Position numbers and translations under genes: made by a program. A stretch of 64,000 bases of DNA, from the NCBI RefSeq assembly GCF_004341945.1, contig NZ_SMBP01000002.1, positions 1 to 64,000 of the forward strand, written 5' to 3'. The notes beneath the pieces were generated by a model that was given only the letters and a program-made list of their open reading frames with translations, did not search any database and had not been told where the DNA came from. The stretch comes from Longicatena caecimuris (GTDB lineage: Bacteria > Bacillota_I > Bacilli_A > Erysipelotrichales > Erysipelotrichaceae). Positions 7,301 through 15,776 of this stretch are shown piece after piece; the first letter of the stretch is position 1; the number at the start of each line of letters is the position of its first letter.

Positions 7301-9203
7301 CGCCAAGATAGATCCAAACCTCCCCACCTTCTGCCGGAAGGGTCGTTCCATCTACCGGCATTTGTTCAAGTACGGTATCTCCCTCACCAAGAAAAGTGAA
7401 GGTCACACCTTCCTGCTGCACATCTTTTTTCTTTTTCCCAACAAAATTTTTAACTTTGATATTTTCAGTCTCTGGCCAAATTAACTTTTTGGGTATCTGT
7501 TTTTCCGCTTTTTCCACTTTTAAATAAGGAAGAATATCTTCATAACAAGATTTCGCAATTGGCGCAATGACCGTACCTCCATATAAAATATCATTTTGTG
7601 GACTATCGGCAGCAATATATAACACGATTTGAGGATCATCAATAGGTGCTGCGGATAAAAACGATAGAATATAATTACTTGTGGAATATACTCCATTTTC
7701 CGCTATCTGTGCTGTTCCAGTCTTACCACCTATCTTATAGCCTTCCATATAGGCAGGTTTTCCTCCCCCATTTGCCACAACGCTTTCTAATGCATAGCGC
7801 ATAAGTTTACTTGTTTCTTCACTGATTACCTGACGTTTCTTGGTAGGTTTAAATTCTAGTATCGGATCATGGGTAATGGGATCATTAATGCTTTTGGTAA
7901 TGTATGGTGTATACAAAGTGCCGCCATTGACAACTGCCGAAAAAGCCGTTACCAATTGAATCGGTGTTACACTCAGTCCCTGGCCAAAAGCAACTGTAGC
8001 CTGTTCTAGCTCACCCATCACTTCTTTTTTGAACATAATACCTTTACTTTCCCCCGGCAGATCAATGCCGGTCTTTTGTCCAAAACCAAATTTAGTCACA
8101 TACTCATATTCCCTATCCAAGCCCATACGTCGTGAAATTTCCACAAAGCCCGGGTTACTTGAGTTTTCTAACACTTGAAGAAAGGTCTGATGCCCATGAC
8201 CGCCTGCTTTCCAAGATTTAATGCGGGCACCGCCAACCATCTCATACCCCTTATCATCATAAGTGTCTTTAAACATATCATATAATTTCAATTCCAAACC
8301 ACTTGCGAAAATCACGGATTTGAAAGTAGAACCTGGTTCATAACTTTTCCAAATCGGCAAATTCCGGTTGTAAACATCACTGGAATAATCTTTATAATGA
8401 TTTGGGTCAAAATCTGGTTTTGATACCATAGCAAGCACTTCTCCTGTTTGCGGATTCATTGCTAATGCCAATGCTGACTTAGGATGATAACGTTTCATCA
8501 AATTATTCATTTCTCGTTCCACGATATCCTGAATTTTGGCATCTATTGTCAATTGTACATCCATGCCCCTACCGGGAGCTTCATAAGTTTCCTGATACAG
8601 TTCTACTTTATGCCCTTTCGCATCAAAAGGAATATTCAATCCTCCACTTTTGGCTGATAAAATATCATTATATTGTAATTCCAAGCCTGCCAGCCCCTGA
8701 TTATCAATACCGGTAAACCCCAATACCTGAGCCAAATAGTTATTATTCGGATAGTTACGCAAAGAATCTTGTACCAGATAGACACCTTCCAAATCCATGG
8801 CCTCTAACTTGCGTGCTTTCTCATCACTAATCAACCGACCTTCTGGTTGGATTTTCTGTGTTGAGACATGTTTCGTAATTTTTGTTTTTATGGTTTTTTC
8901 GTCTGCGTTTAACACTTGTGCTAATTGTTTTGCGGTTTCATCAGGATGCTTAATCTGTGCCGGTACGACCATAACCGATGTCGATGGTATATCATGGGCC
9001 AATACCTTCCCTTGTTTGTCTAAGATAGAACCCCGCAAACCGGCAACGGTAAAATCACGTTCCCATAAATCCAATGCCTTCTCCATGATATCCGTATGAT
9101 GAAAGATCTGTTCATAGCCCAGTTTTCCAAGGATGCAGCCAAAAATTACAACAGCGCATAGAAAGATGATGGAAATCCTTGTTTTGACCTTTCCTCGTAT
9201 CAT
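7284..9203 (-). CDS. Class B penicillin-binding protein with one PASTA domain (SpoVD/PBP2B-like)
   Basis: Peptidoglycan transpeptidase anchored by one N-terminal membrane helix (residues about 10-28). It is 639 residues. The order is membrane anchor, PBP dimer domain, transpeptidase, and a single C-terminal PASTA domain (about residues 575-639). The catalytic SxxK is STFK in EPGSTFKS, the second motif is SSN in ENSSNPGF, and the third is KTGTAQ. GAGGTG lies ahead of the ATG. The position directly before murE matches spoVD in Bacillus, but the sequence alone cannot say sporulation versus division, so no symbol is given. A terminator and a 300-base gap separate it from the upstream PBP, so it probably has its own promoter. 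Confidence 0.92.
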   Translation of the reverse strand: MIRGKVKTRISIIFLCAVVIFGCILGKLGYEQIFHHTDIMEKALDLWERDFTVAGLRGSILDKQGKVLAHDIPSTSVMVVPAQIKHPDETAKQLAQVLNADEKTIKTKITKHVSTQKIQPEGRLISDEKARKLEAMDLEGVYLVQDSLRNYPNNNYLAQVLGFTGIDNQGLAGLELQYNDILSAKSGGLNIPFDAKGHKVELYQETYEAPGRGMDVQLTIDAKIQDIVEREMNNLMKRYHPKSALALAMNPQTGEVLAMVSKPDFDPNHYKDYSSDVYNRNLPIWKSYEPGSTFKSVIFASGLELKLYDMFKDTYDDKGYEMVGGARIKSWKAGGHGHQTFLQVLENSSNPGFVEISRRMGLDREYEYVTKFGFGQKTGIDLPGESKGIMFKKEVMGELEQATVAFGQGLSVTPIQLVTAFSAVVNGGTLYTPYITKSINDPITHDPILEFKPTKKRQVISEETSKLMRYALESVVANGGGKPAYMEGYKIGGKTGTAQIAENGVYSTSNYILSFLSAAPIDDPQIVLYIAADSPQNDILYGGTVIAPIAKSCYEDILPYLKVEKAEKQIPKKLIWPETENIKVKNFVGKKKKDVQQEGVTFTFLGEGDTVLEQMPVDGTTLPAEGGEVWIYLGDDKVK

Positions 9204-9440
9204 ACACTCACCTCATTGCAGTGTATGCCTATTTCAGCAAAAACATGTCTTTGTTGTTTTACCTTCTTAACCATATCGCATTTTCATGCACCCTTATGTA
9301 ACTATGTGCTCTTAGTACCATCTTGCATGATACAGTTTAAAACTTACCAATCCTGCAACAGCATCTATGCTAAACATGATGAAGGTGAAACATAGCCGAT
9401 AGCCATATTCTTTCTTTATCATTTGTTTCTGTTTCAAACA
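9204..9440. other. Gap between the two PBP genes
   Basis: About 240 bases with no credible ORF. It must hold the promoter for the downstream PBP-murE-mraY-murD block if the terminator at 9441-9505 is efficient. I see no convincing -35/-10 pair at standard spacing. Confidence 0.5.
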
Positions 9441-9505
9441 TTAAAAACAGTGATTCCTCTTTTAACGATTTACATAGATAAATCTTTTCCAAAGAGAAAT
9501 CACTG
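9441..9505 (-). terminator. Long hairpin terminator splitting the dcw cluster
   Basis: CAGTGATTCCTCTTT (9448-9462) pairs with AAAGAGAAATCACTG (9491-9505, one mismatch), with T runs on both sides (TTTTT in minus, TTTTTTT in plus). It follows the first PBP gene by 5 bases on the minus strand. Confidence 0.8.
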
Positions 9506-9510
9506 TTTTT

Positions 9511-11700
9511 TTATTTCATCTTGACTTTAATAATCGTATCCTTACTAATGGTTTTCCCCGTCTTAACATTCTGAGAACGCACACTGCCGCTTCCTTCCAT
9601 CTGTACCTCAATATGAGTCAGATTCCAAAAGGCAGTAATATCTTTTTTTGTCCAACCTTTCATATTAGGCATAGCGATTTTCGCCCCATCACTCAGCAAA
9701 AACATACGTTGATTGCTCATAATAGCATCTCCAGCTTTCGGAAATTGTGCTACGATACTATTTCCATTGCCAATAACAACGGTATCTATATCCATTTCCT
9801 TTAATTTCTGTTTTGCATAACGCAATGTGTGATTCACTAAAGATGGCATTGTATACTCTTTCCATTCCACATGATTTTGTTTTTTTGTTTCCTGATTCTG
9901 TCCCTCTTCCCCTGTAATGTTTTCCGCAACTAAAGCAGCCTTCATCACTTCTTTAAAAGGATCACCGGAATAGCTTAAATACTCAGAACTTTCAAACGCA
10001 TAATAAACCATGACTTTGGGATCATCTGCCGGCGCCGCTGCCATAACAGAGTTCGTATAAATATCACCATACTGCCCGTGTTCATTGGCGATCTGTCCAG
10101 TACCGGTCTTTGCGACAATAGAAACATCGTCCATCCTATAACGTATATGACCAGTTCCCATTTTATCGTCAATTACCTGTTTCATAAGTTTCTTTACATA
10201 ATCTGCACTCTTTTTTGAGATTGGCTGTCCTACTTGCTTTGTGTCATACTGTTGAATCGTTTTGCCACTGCTGGCATCAATAATACGTTCCACCACATAT
10301 GGCCGCACCATCTTGCCATCATTTAAAATTGCTGTATAAGCCTGTGCCATTTGCAAAGCTGTTACAGAAATACCTTGACCAAAACCAGTATTCAGCTTTT
10401 CTGAAGCATAAGTAAAGTTCATATTTCCTTTACTGTTTTCCACAAAAGGAATATCAACTTTTTGATTAAATTTAAATTTATTCAATACATAATCCTGATA
10501 GATGCTTGGATCCATATATTTAGTAAGCAATTCACATATAGCGATATTACTGGATACAATAAAACCTTTATCAAATGAAATCGTGCCATAATTCTTGTTT
10601 AATGCATCATAAATCGGCTGAATACCGCCTACTTTTGTAGCACTTCGATAAATTTTTCCTTTTTCATCTGTACCAAAATAAAAGACCCCACTATCATATT
10701 TTTTATTATATGGATAATTACCGCTATCTAATGCGGCTGCGTAAGTAATGCCTTTCATAACCGAACCTGGTTCATATAAGTATTGACTTGGTACATCCAG
10801 ATAATCTTTTATATCGCGCTTATTTAAGTCAAAACTCGGTAAACCAGCCCAGCCTAGCACCTTACCTGTTTCCACTTCCATGACCAGTCCCCAACCACGA
10901 TCGGCTTTAACTTCTTTCATCGTTTTTTTCAGACTGCTTTGTAAAGCAAGTTGTACATTGCGATCTAGGGTAAGATACACATCATTTCCATTCTTCGCAT
11001 ATTTTTTCGTATATTTTGTTCCTGGTAAAATATTGCCATTGGCATCTTTTTGGTAAACCTCTATACCGTCTTCTCCTTGTAAAAAAGTATTCAACGATTT
11101 TTCCAATCCCATCTGTCCTTCGATTTGACCGCTTTGTTCATTATATTGTGCATAACCGATTAAATGCGAAGCAAATGTGCCCGTAGGATAACTGCGTTCC
11201 ACTGACTTGGTAAATGTAATACCAGGTAATTCTAATGCTTCAATGCTCTCTTTTACACTTTTGGAAAGATTTTTTCCTTTTGTTCCTAGTTCAGTCTGAT
11301 ATTGTTTATTATCAATTGCATTTTGTAAGATATCACGTATAGAATCTTCCTTCATATCTAGCTTTGGTGCTAGTAAACGCGCCGTCTTATCCACATTTTT
11401 TACATATGCCGGCACATTGCCGATTCCTTTGCGACTTTTATCCAAAATCGCAACAAGCGTATAGGTATCTTCATCCTGTGCGATTACTTCTCCACCGCGA
11501 TCATAAATCGTCCCCCGGTTTCCTTTTAATACCGTTGTGTTAGAGATATCGGGTTCTTTAAAATCTTTTACATTGACACCACTACGAAAATGCTTCTGCG
11601 TCACCATAGTAAAAAGCACATTTGATAAAATGAGTGTTGCTATTACCATCATGATGATTAGCAATCCTGCCAATGTACGATTACTTCTTCTAGGATTCAT
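9511..11700 (-). CDS. Class B penicillin-binding protein with two PASTA domains (PBP2x/FtsI-like)
   Basis: Septal-type transpeptidase. It is 729 residues: membrane anchor (about 13-32), dimerisation domain, transpeptidase, then two PASTA domains (about 610-665 and 668-729). The catalytic motifs are SVMK in EPGSVMKG, SSN in VSSNIAI, and KTGTGQ. The start at the second ATG (11700) gives AAAGGTGG a 6-base spacing; the ATG at 11706 is too close. The place right after ftsL is that of pbpB/pbp2x, the division PBP. FtsL-like proteins partner this class in the divisome. Two PASTA domains here against one in the next gene suggest division of labour. Confidence 0.93.
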   Translation of the reverse strand: MNPRRSNRTLAGLLIIMMVIATLILSNVLFTMVTQKHFRSGVNVKDFKEPDISNTTVLKGNRGTIYDRGGEVIAQDEDTYTLVAILDKSRKGIGNVPAYVKNVDKTARLLAPKLDMKEDSIRDILQNAIDNKQYQTELGTKGKNLSKSVKESIEALELPGITFTKSVERSYPTGTFASHLIGYAQYNEQSGQIEGQMGLEKSLNTFLQGEDGIEVYQKDANGNILPGTKYTKKYAKNGNDVYLTLDRNVQLALQSSLKKTMKEVKADRGWGLVMEVETGKVLGWAGLPSFDLNKRDIKDYLDVPSQYLYEPGSVMKGITYAAALDSGNYPYNKKYDSGVFYFGTDEKGKIYRSATKVGGIQPIYDALNKNYGTISFDKGFIVSSNIAICELLTKYMDPSIYQDYVLNKFKFNQKVDIPFVENSKGNMNFTYASEKLNTGFGQGISVTALQMAQAYTAILNDGKMVRPYVVERIIDASSGKTIQQYDTKQVGQPISKKSADYVKKLMKQVIDDKMGTGHIRYRMDDVSIVAKTGTGQIANEHGQYGDIYTNSVMAAAPADDPKVMVYYAFESSEYLSYSGDPFKEVMKAALVAENITGEEGQNQETKKQNHVEWKEYTMPSLVNHTLRYAKQKLKEMDIDTVVIGNGNSIVAQFPKAGDAIMSNQRMFLLSDGAKIAMPNMKGWTKKDITAFWNLTHIEVQMEGSGSVRSQNVKTGKTISKDTIIKVKMK

Positions 11701-11712
11701 AGTCATCCACCT

Positions 11713-12033
11713 TTACTCATTGTTCTTCTTGTCCTCATCCCCCATGACAACGACCTGATCCTGATTCGTTTTAATGCCATCTTTTTCTGCCATGCCTAAT
11801 ACACGTTCACGATTTTCTAATTTATTTACTTCGTTTTCTAGACTACTAACAGTTTCTTTTAAGGTTGTTGCTTTTTCTTCTACCTTACTAGCTTCAATGG
11901 AAAGGTTATAGTTATACGATTTCAATCCGATACGCGCACCTAAAAATAACAGCACTGCCAGTGTCAACAGCAGTGTTGCCACACCTTCGATACGGAATCT
12001 TCTTTTTCGTTTTACTAATTTCGCCTTTGCCAT
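11713..12033 (-). CDS. ftsL: FtsL-like divisome protein
   Basis: Small bitopic membrane protein of 106 residues. It has a basic cytoplasmic N-terminus (KRKRRFR), one membrane helix (about residues 19-37), then a coiled-coil stretch (about 45-80) with heptad Leu/Val spacing, and an acidic end. Sequence conservation in FtsL is poor, so the call rests on this architecture and on its place between rsmH and the division PBP. FtsL joins FtsB/DivIC and DivIB and activates FtsW-PBP septal synthesis. The junctions are 6 bases on each side. Confidence 0.82.
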   Translation of the reverse strand: MAKAKLVKRKRRFRIEGVATLLLTLAVLLFLGARIGLKSYNYNLSIEASKVEEKATTLKETVSSLENEVNKLENRERVLGMAEKDGIKTNQDQVVVMGDEDKKNNE

Positions 12034-12039
12034 TGTTAC

Positions 12040-12975
12040 TTACCTTATCCTTTCTATAATTCTTAATTTCGCTGAATGACTGCGGTTGTTTTCCATCAGT
12101 TCTTCTTCTTGCGCGGTAATTGGTTTTTTGTTGATGAGTTTATAGGGCGCTTCTTCCATATCACTTGGTAAGATAGGAATGCGCTTGTCATATTGCTTAG
12201 GACGACTTGCTGTTTGGAAAGCCTCTTTTACGATACGATCTTCCAACGACTGAAAACTGATCACGCAAATTCGTCCATGAGGATTCAGCATTTGCAAGGC
12301 CTCTTGCAACACTTCTTCTAATTCCCGTAATTCATCGTTTACGGCAATCCGTATCGCTTGAAACACCTTTTTCGCAGGATGTCCTTTCTTATTCAGTACC
12401 TTTGCCGGAAGTGATGCCTTAATAACATCTACCAATTCAAAGGTTGTACGAATTGGTTTATCTATGCGTTTCTTTTCAATATTGCGCGCAATCTGTTTAG
12501 CAAACGTCTCTTCTCCATAGGTATAAAAAATCTTTACTAAATCTTGATAGCTCCAAGTGTTTACGATCTCATAAGCATTTAATGCCTGACTTTGATCCAT
12601 TCGCATATCCAATGGAGCATCAAAACGATAAGAAAAGCCGCGTTCTGCTTCATCGAATTGGGGAGAACTTACTCCTAAATCCAGTACCAAACCATCAATT
12701 CTATTTACACCATAAGCCGAAAGTTCTTCTTTCAGATGAGAGAATGGGCTATGGATGCATGTGAAGTTATCTGCCACCTGCAATAGTCTTGGTGTCGATT
12801 CTTCAATCGCACTGGCATCACGGTCAAATGCATATAAGTGACCGTCAGGAATTTGTTTCAAGATCTCACAACTGTGTCCTCCTCGACCCAGCGTTCCATC
12901 CACATAAATGCCATTATGTTGTATATGTAGTCCTTCTATGCTTTCCTGCAGCAAGACACTGTAATGTTTGTTCAT
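12040..12975 (-). CDS. rsmH: 16S rRNA (cytosine-1402-N4)-methyltransferase
   Basis: SAM-dependent methylation of C1402 N4 in 16S rRNA, formerly MraW. It is 311 residues. The SAM-binding segment is VDGTLGRGGHS (about 27-37) and a family signature RGFSYRFDAPLDMRMDQ follows mid-protein. The C-terminal VISFQSLEDRIVK is also typical. The start ATG overlaps the mraZ stop (ATGA), showing translational coupling with the repressor gene. It is the second gene of the mra operon. Confidence 0.96.
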   Translation of the reverse strand: MNKHYSVLLQESIEGLHIQHNGIYVDGTLGRGGHSCEILKQIPDGHLYAFDRDASAIEESTPRLLQVADNFTCIHSPFSHLKEELSAYGVNRIDGLVLDLGVSSPQFDEAERGFSYRFDAPLDMRMDQSQALNAYEIVNTWSYQDLVKIFYTYGEETFAKQIARNIEKKRIDKPIRTTFELVDVIKASLPAKVLNKKGHPAKKVFQAIRIAVNDELRELEEVLQEALQMLNPHGRICVISFQSLEDRIVKEAFQTASRPKQYDKRIPILPSDMEEAPYKLINKKPITAQEEELMENNRSHSAKLRIIERIR

Positions 12976-13403
12976 AATAGAAACTCCGTAAGATTTTCCG
13001 CAATCTCTTCAAATGCAGCATCACCATCTTCATCCAGTGGTTCCCAGCGCTCTTTGGACCAGATTTCCACATGGTTAGCAGCACCGATGATACGGCATTC
13101 TTTTGTCAGATCCGCAAGTTTGATTAATGAGGATGGGATTAAGATCCTTCCCTGTGCATCAATTTCACATTCTGCCGCTTTGCTTGTCATCATACGTACA
13201 AACATGCGGGCATCTTTCTTGGTGGATGGCAATTTCATCAGCTGTTCATAAATGAGCTGCCATTGTTCCTTTGTATAAATACTTAAGCAGCCGTCTAAAC
13301 CGCGTGTGATGATGAGCGTATCGCCTAGTTCTTCACGGAATTTTGCCGGAATGATGATACGCCCTTTTTTATCAATATTGTGTGCGTATTCACCCATGAA
13401 CAT
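12972..13403 (-). CDS. mraZ: MraZ, transcriptional regulator of the dcw operon
   Basis: 143 residues with two tandem SpoVT/AbrB-like (MraZ) domains. The first begins MFMGEYAHNIDKKGRIIIPAKFR and the second contains AECEIDAQGRILIPSSL. MraZ forms ring-shaped oligomers and binds decamer repeats in its own promoter. The open frame can be extended to a GTG at 13418, but that codon is part of the GTGGAGG ribosome binding site and operator. The ATG at 13403 gives the canonical MFMGEY start. Four decamer repeats lie immediately upstream. Confidence 0.96.
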   Translation of the reverse strand: MFMGEYAHNIDKKGRIIIPAKFREELGDTLIITRGLDGCLSIYTKEQWQLIYEQLMKLPSTKKDARMFVRMMTSKAAECEIDAQGRILIPSSLIKLADLTKECRIIGAANHVEIWSKERWEPLDEDGDAAFEEIAENLTEFLL

Positions 13404-13407
13404 GACG

Positions 13408-13478
13408 TTTACCTCCACTTTCCACCACTTTGTGCTACTTTACTCCACCATTATATCGCTTTTTATGCTATTTGTATA
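13408..13478 (-). promoter_or_regulatory. mra promoter and MraZ operator (four decamer repeats)
   Basis: On the minus strand TATACA (13478-13473), a 17-base spacer and TATAAT (13455-13450) form the promoter. Directly after it come GTGGAGTAAA, GTAGCACAAA, GTGGTGGAAA and GTGGAGGTAAA (13448-13408), the last containing the mraZ ribosome binding site. The 10-base period and GTGG cores match the repeat type bound by MraZ in other bacteria. The second repeat is the degenerate one. Binding would cover the transcript start and leader. Confidence 0.82.
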
Positions 13479-13670
13479 GATAATTTCTAACTTTTATTTG
13501 TCGCTTTTTTACAAATGCTTACAAAATCTCCTTTCTTTCCAGTTTTTTCTGAGTATCTTATGTGGCATATAAGTTGAAATACGCAAGAAGCAGATGAATT
13601 CTCTCTTACATCATTTGTAAAACGAATTGCTTCTCAACAACATTTCTGTTTTTCTTATGCTTAACGCCGC

Positions 13671-13695
13671 AAAAAAAGCCATGGTGTTCCATGAC
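13671..13695 (-). terminator. Terminator downstream of the ClC gene
   Basis: Minus-strand GTCATGG / CCATGGC with a 4-base loop and seven T. Confidence 0.8.
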
Positions 13696-13759
13696 TTTAT
13701 CATTTTATTTCATTTCATCTTTTTTACTCCGACAAAACGATTCAGGAAAAAAAGTAACA

Positions 13760-13963
13760 TTATATTTCATCAGCAATGCACAAGCAAATCCACACAACGC
13801 CAAATTGACAAGGTATAAGGTATATAGAAAACAGCAAAAGGTAGGATGCAAGCAAGACATCATGTAACGCCTCATAGGTCATAAAATTAATGGTGCTTCC
13901 TACAATCCATAACATCGATATATACAGAAAACGACTAAGTTTTATTCGTTTTCTAAGTAACAA
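13760..13963 (-). CDS. Possible small membrane protein (67 residues)
   Basis: An open frame starts at a TTG 3 bases after the ClC stop and lies before the terminator at 13671-13695, so it would be on the ClC transcript. It has a basic N-terminus (LRKRIKLSR) and two hydrophobic segments (about 12-30 and 36-62). No ribosome binding site is evident and no family is recognised. It may be a real small protein coupled to clc, or just 3' untranslated sequence. The rest of the interval up to the mra promoter (13479-13670) holds nothing I can support. Confidence 0.25.
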   Translation of the reverse strand: MLLRKRIKLSRFLYISMLWIVGSTINFMTYEALHDVLLASYLLLFSIYLIPCQFGVVWICLCIADEI

Positions 13964-13966
13964 CCA

Positions 13967-15544
13967 TTACGATAACTTTCTAGTACATAATTTTTCTAAA
14001 GCATGTTGCACATAAGGAGCATCCTCATCATTGATCAAAGCCATTAATGTATCTCCGGTAAATAAGACAGTATCTCCCTTAGGAATAATTTCGGCATTTC
14101 CTCGATGAATGCTGATAATCAGACATTTGCCCGGCCAGGCAATATCACTGACCTTTTTCTCACATACCTCGCTGCCGATTTCAATTGCGGCTTCAACGAT
14201 ATGTTTCTTTCCTTGAAACGCATCTAAATTCACACCATTCTTCCATAAAAGCTTATGCAATAAACTTTCATAAATGGGATCACAATTCAATATATTGGCC
14301 GTTAAGTAAGCACATAAGGAAACTAGCGCTAAAGGTAATAAATGCGTCAAAGTGCCACTCATTTCCGCAATCAAAATAATACCGGTAATCGGTGCTCGTA
14401 CGATTGCCGCAAAGAAAGCAGCCATGGCCATGATAATAAAGTTTGCCAGATACATCTCAGGAATCTGAAAATACTGTATGGCGATAAGGCCATAAATGGC
14501 TCCTACAAAACTGCCGAGCACCAACAATGGGAAAAAGATGCCACCCGGTGCTCCACTGCCAAAGCTAGCTAAAGAAAAGATAAATTTTACTACCAGCAAT
14601 AAAATCAAGGTTTTTAAGAGCAATGGCTCTTTTCCACTTAACATCTCGATCATCGTATGCCCACTGCCTAACACTTCAGGAAGGATGAGCATAAGCACAC
14701 CGGCAATCATTAAAGGAATCAAAACACGATAATGGGCTTTTAGTCTTGGCACTTTTTCATACCAATCCTGAAACTTTAACGTCATCTTATTATATAGGAC
14801 ACCACATAAACCACAAATGATGCCTAACAACAGAATGCTTCCATAATAGCCTAATGGTAAAGTTTCTGTGACTACAAAATGAAATGCCGGTTCTAAGCCA
14901 AACACATATTGTGATAGAAAATCACCGGTAACACTGGCACACATGACCGAAACTAAAACAGAAACGGAAAAGTTTTTATGTACCTCTTCCAAGGCAAACA
15001 TGACACCTGCCAAAGGCGCATTAAATGCCGCACTAAGTCCTGCCGCTGCACCACAAGTCAATAATAATTTTTCTTCCATCTTCACGCGATGAAAAATACG
15101 TGACATACCCTTGCCACCCATCGCTCCTAATTGAATACTTGGTCCTTCTCGCCCTAACGATAACCCTCCAAAAGCACATAAGGTCCCAGCAACAATTTTA
15201 TAAGGCAATATTTTATACCATTTTTGATCAAGAAACGAAATGATTTCTCCTTCCACCTGGGGGATACCACTTCCTGAAATCAATGGTTCTTGTTTTAAAC
15301 ACCAGCCAATCAAAACACCAAGCACTAACAAAAAGAGAAACCACCCTATAATATAGAGAAGGTTATCCCAAATCACGGATGCCATAAAGGCAATAAACTG
15401 TTCCGCATAGCCTAATAGCAAACGATAGATAATGGCGATCAATCCGGCAAGTAATCCACAAGCCAAGCCTTCCATGATCAACACATATTTAAAATTTCCT
15501 TCACTCTCTAAAATATGACGAGTACTGCCCTTCTCCTTTTTCAT
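13967..15544 (-). CDS. ClC-family chloride transporter with C-terminal TrkA_C domain
   Basis: 525 residues: a hydrophobic ClC core of many helices (about 25-430), then a soluble RCK_C/TrkA_C-type domain (about 440-520, with KGDTVLFTGDTLMAL). The ion-pathway motifs are GSGIPQ, GREGPSIQ and GGIFFPLLV. The gating glutamate of GREGP is present. The second acidic residue pair in FALEEVHK corresponds to the proton glutamate of exchangers, so Cl-/H+ antiport is more likely than a channel (inference). The start at 15544 has GAGGGAG upstream; the frame extends to a TTG at 15562 that lies before that site. Family members contribute to acid tolerance and anion balance. Confidence 0.93.
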   Translation of the reverse strand: MKKEKGSTRHILESEGNFKYVLIMEGLACGLLAGLIAIIYRLLLGYAEQFIAFMASVIWDNLLYIIGWFLFLLVLGVLIGWCLKQEPLISGSGIPQVEGEIISFLDQKWYKILPYKIVAGTLCAFGGLSLGREGPSIQLGAMGGKGMSRIFHRVKMEEKLLLTCGAAAGLSAAFNAPLAGVMFALEEVHKNFSVSVLVSVMCASVTGDFLSQYVFGLEPAFHFVVTETLPLGYYGSILLLGIICGLCGVLYNKMTLKFQDWYEKVPRLKAHYRVLIPLMIAGVLMLILPEVLGSGHTMIEMLSGKEPLLLKTLILLLVVKFIFSLASFGSGAPGGIFFPLLVLGSFVGAIYGLIAIQYFQIPEMYLANFIIMAMAAFFAAIVRAPITGIILIAEMSGTLTHLLPLALVSLCAYLTANILNCDPIYESLLHKLLWKNGVNLDAFQGKKHIVEAAIEIGSEVCEKKVSDIAWPGKCLIISIHRGNAEIIPKGDTVLFTGDTLMALINDEDAPYVQHALEKLCTRKLS

Positions 15545-15670
15545 GTTACTCCCTCTTTCCAATTACATAAAAAGTATAGCATTATCTTTACATAGTGACA
15601 AATACAAATCTTTTTCTCCTATGCAATGTGCTTTAGGAACACATATCTCATAAAACTTTTCCTTATCATC

Positions 15671-15722
15671 AAAAAAGACTTATCCCACACACTTTGATTA
15701 CGATCATATGTGGTGATAAGCC
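15671..15722 (-). terminator. polC terminator
   Basis: Minus-strand CTTATCaCCACA pairs with TGTGgGATAAG across an 18-base loop, followed by TCTTTTTT. Confidence 0.75.
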
Positions 15723-15776
15723 TTTTCTATGATTTTCCTGTTGTTGCTTGTTTCTAATCGTATATGATTCAGCTTT

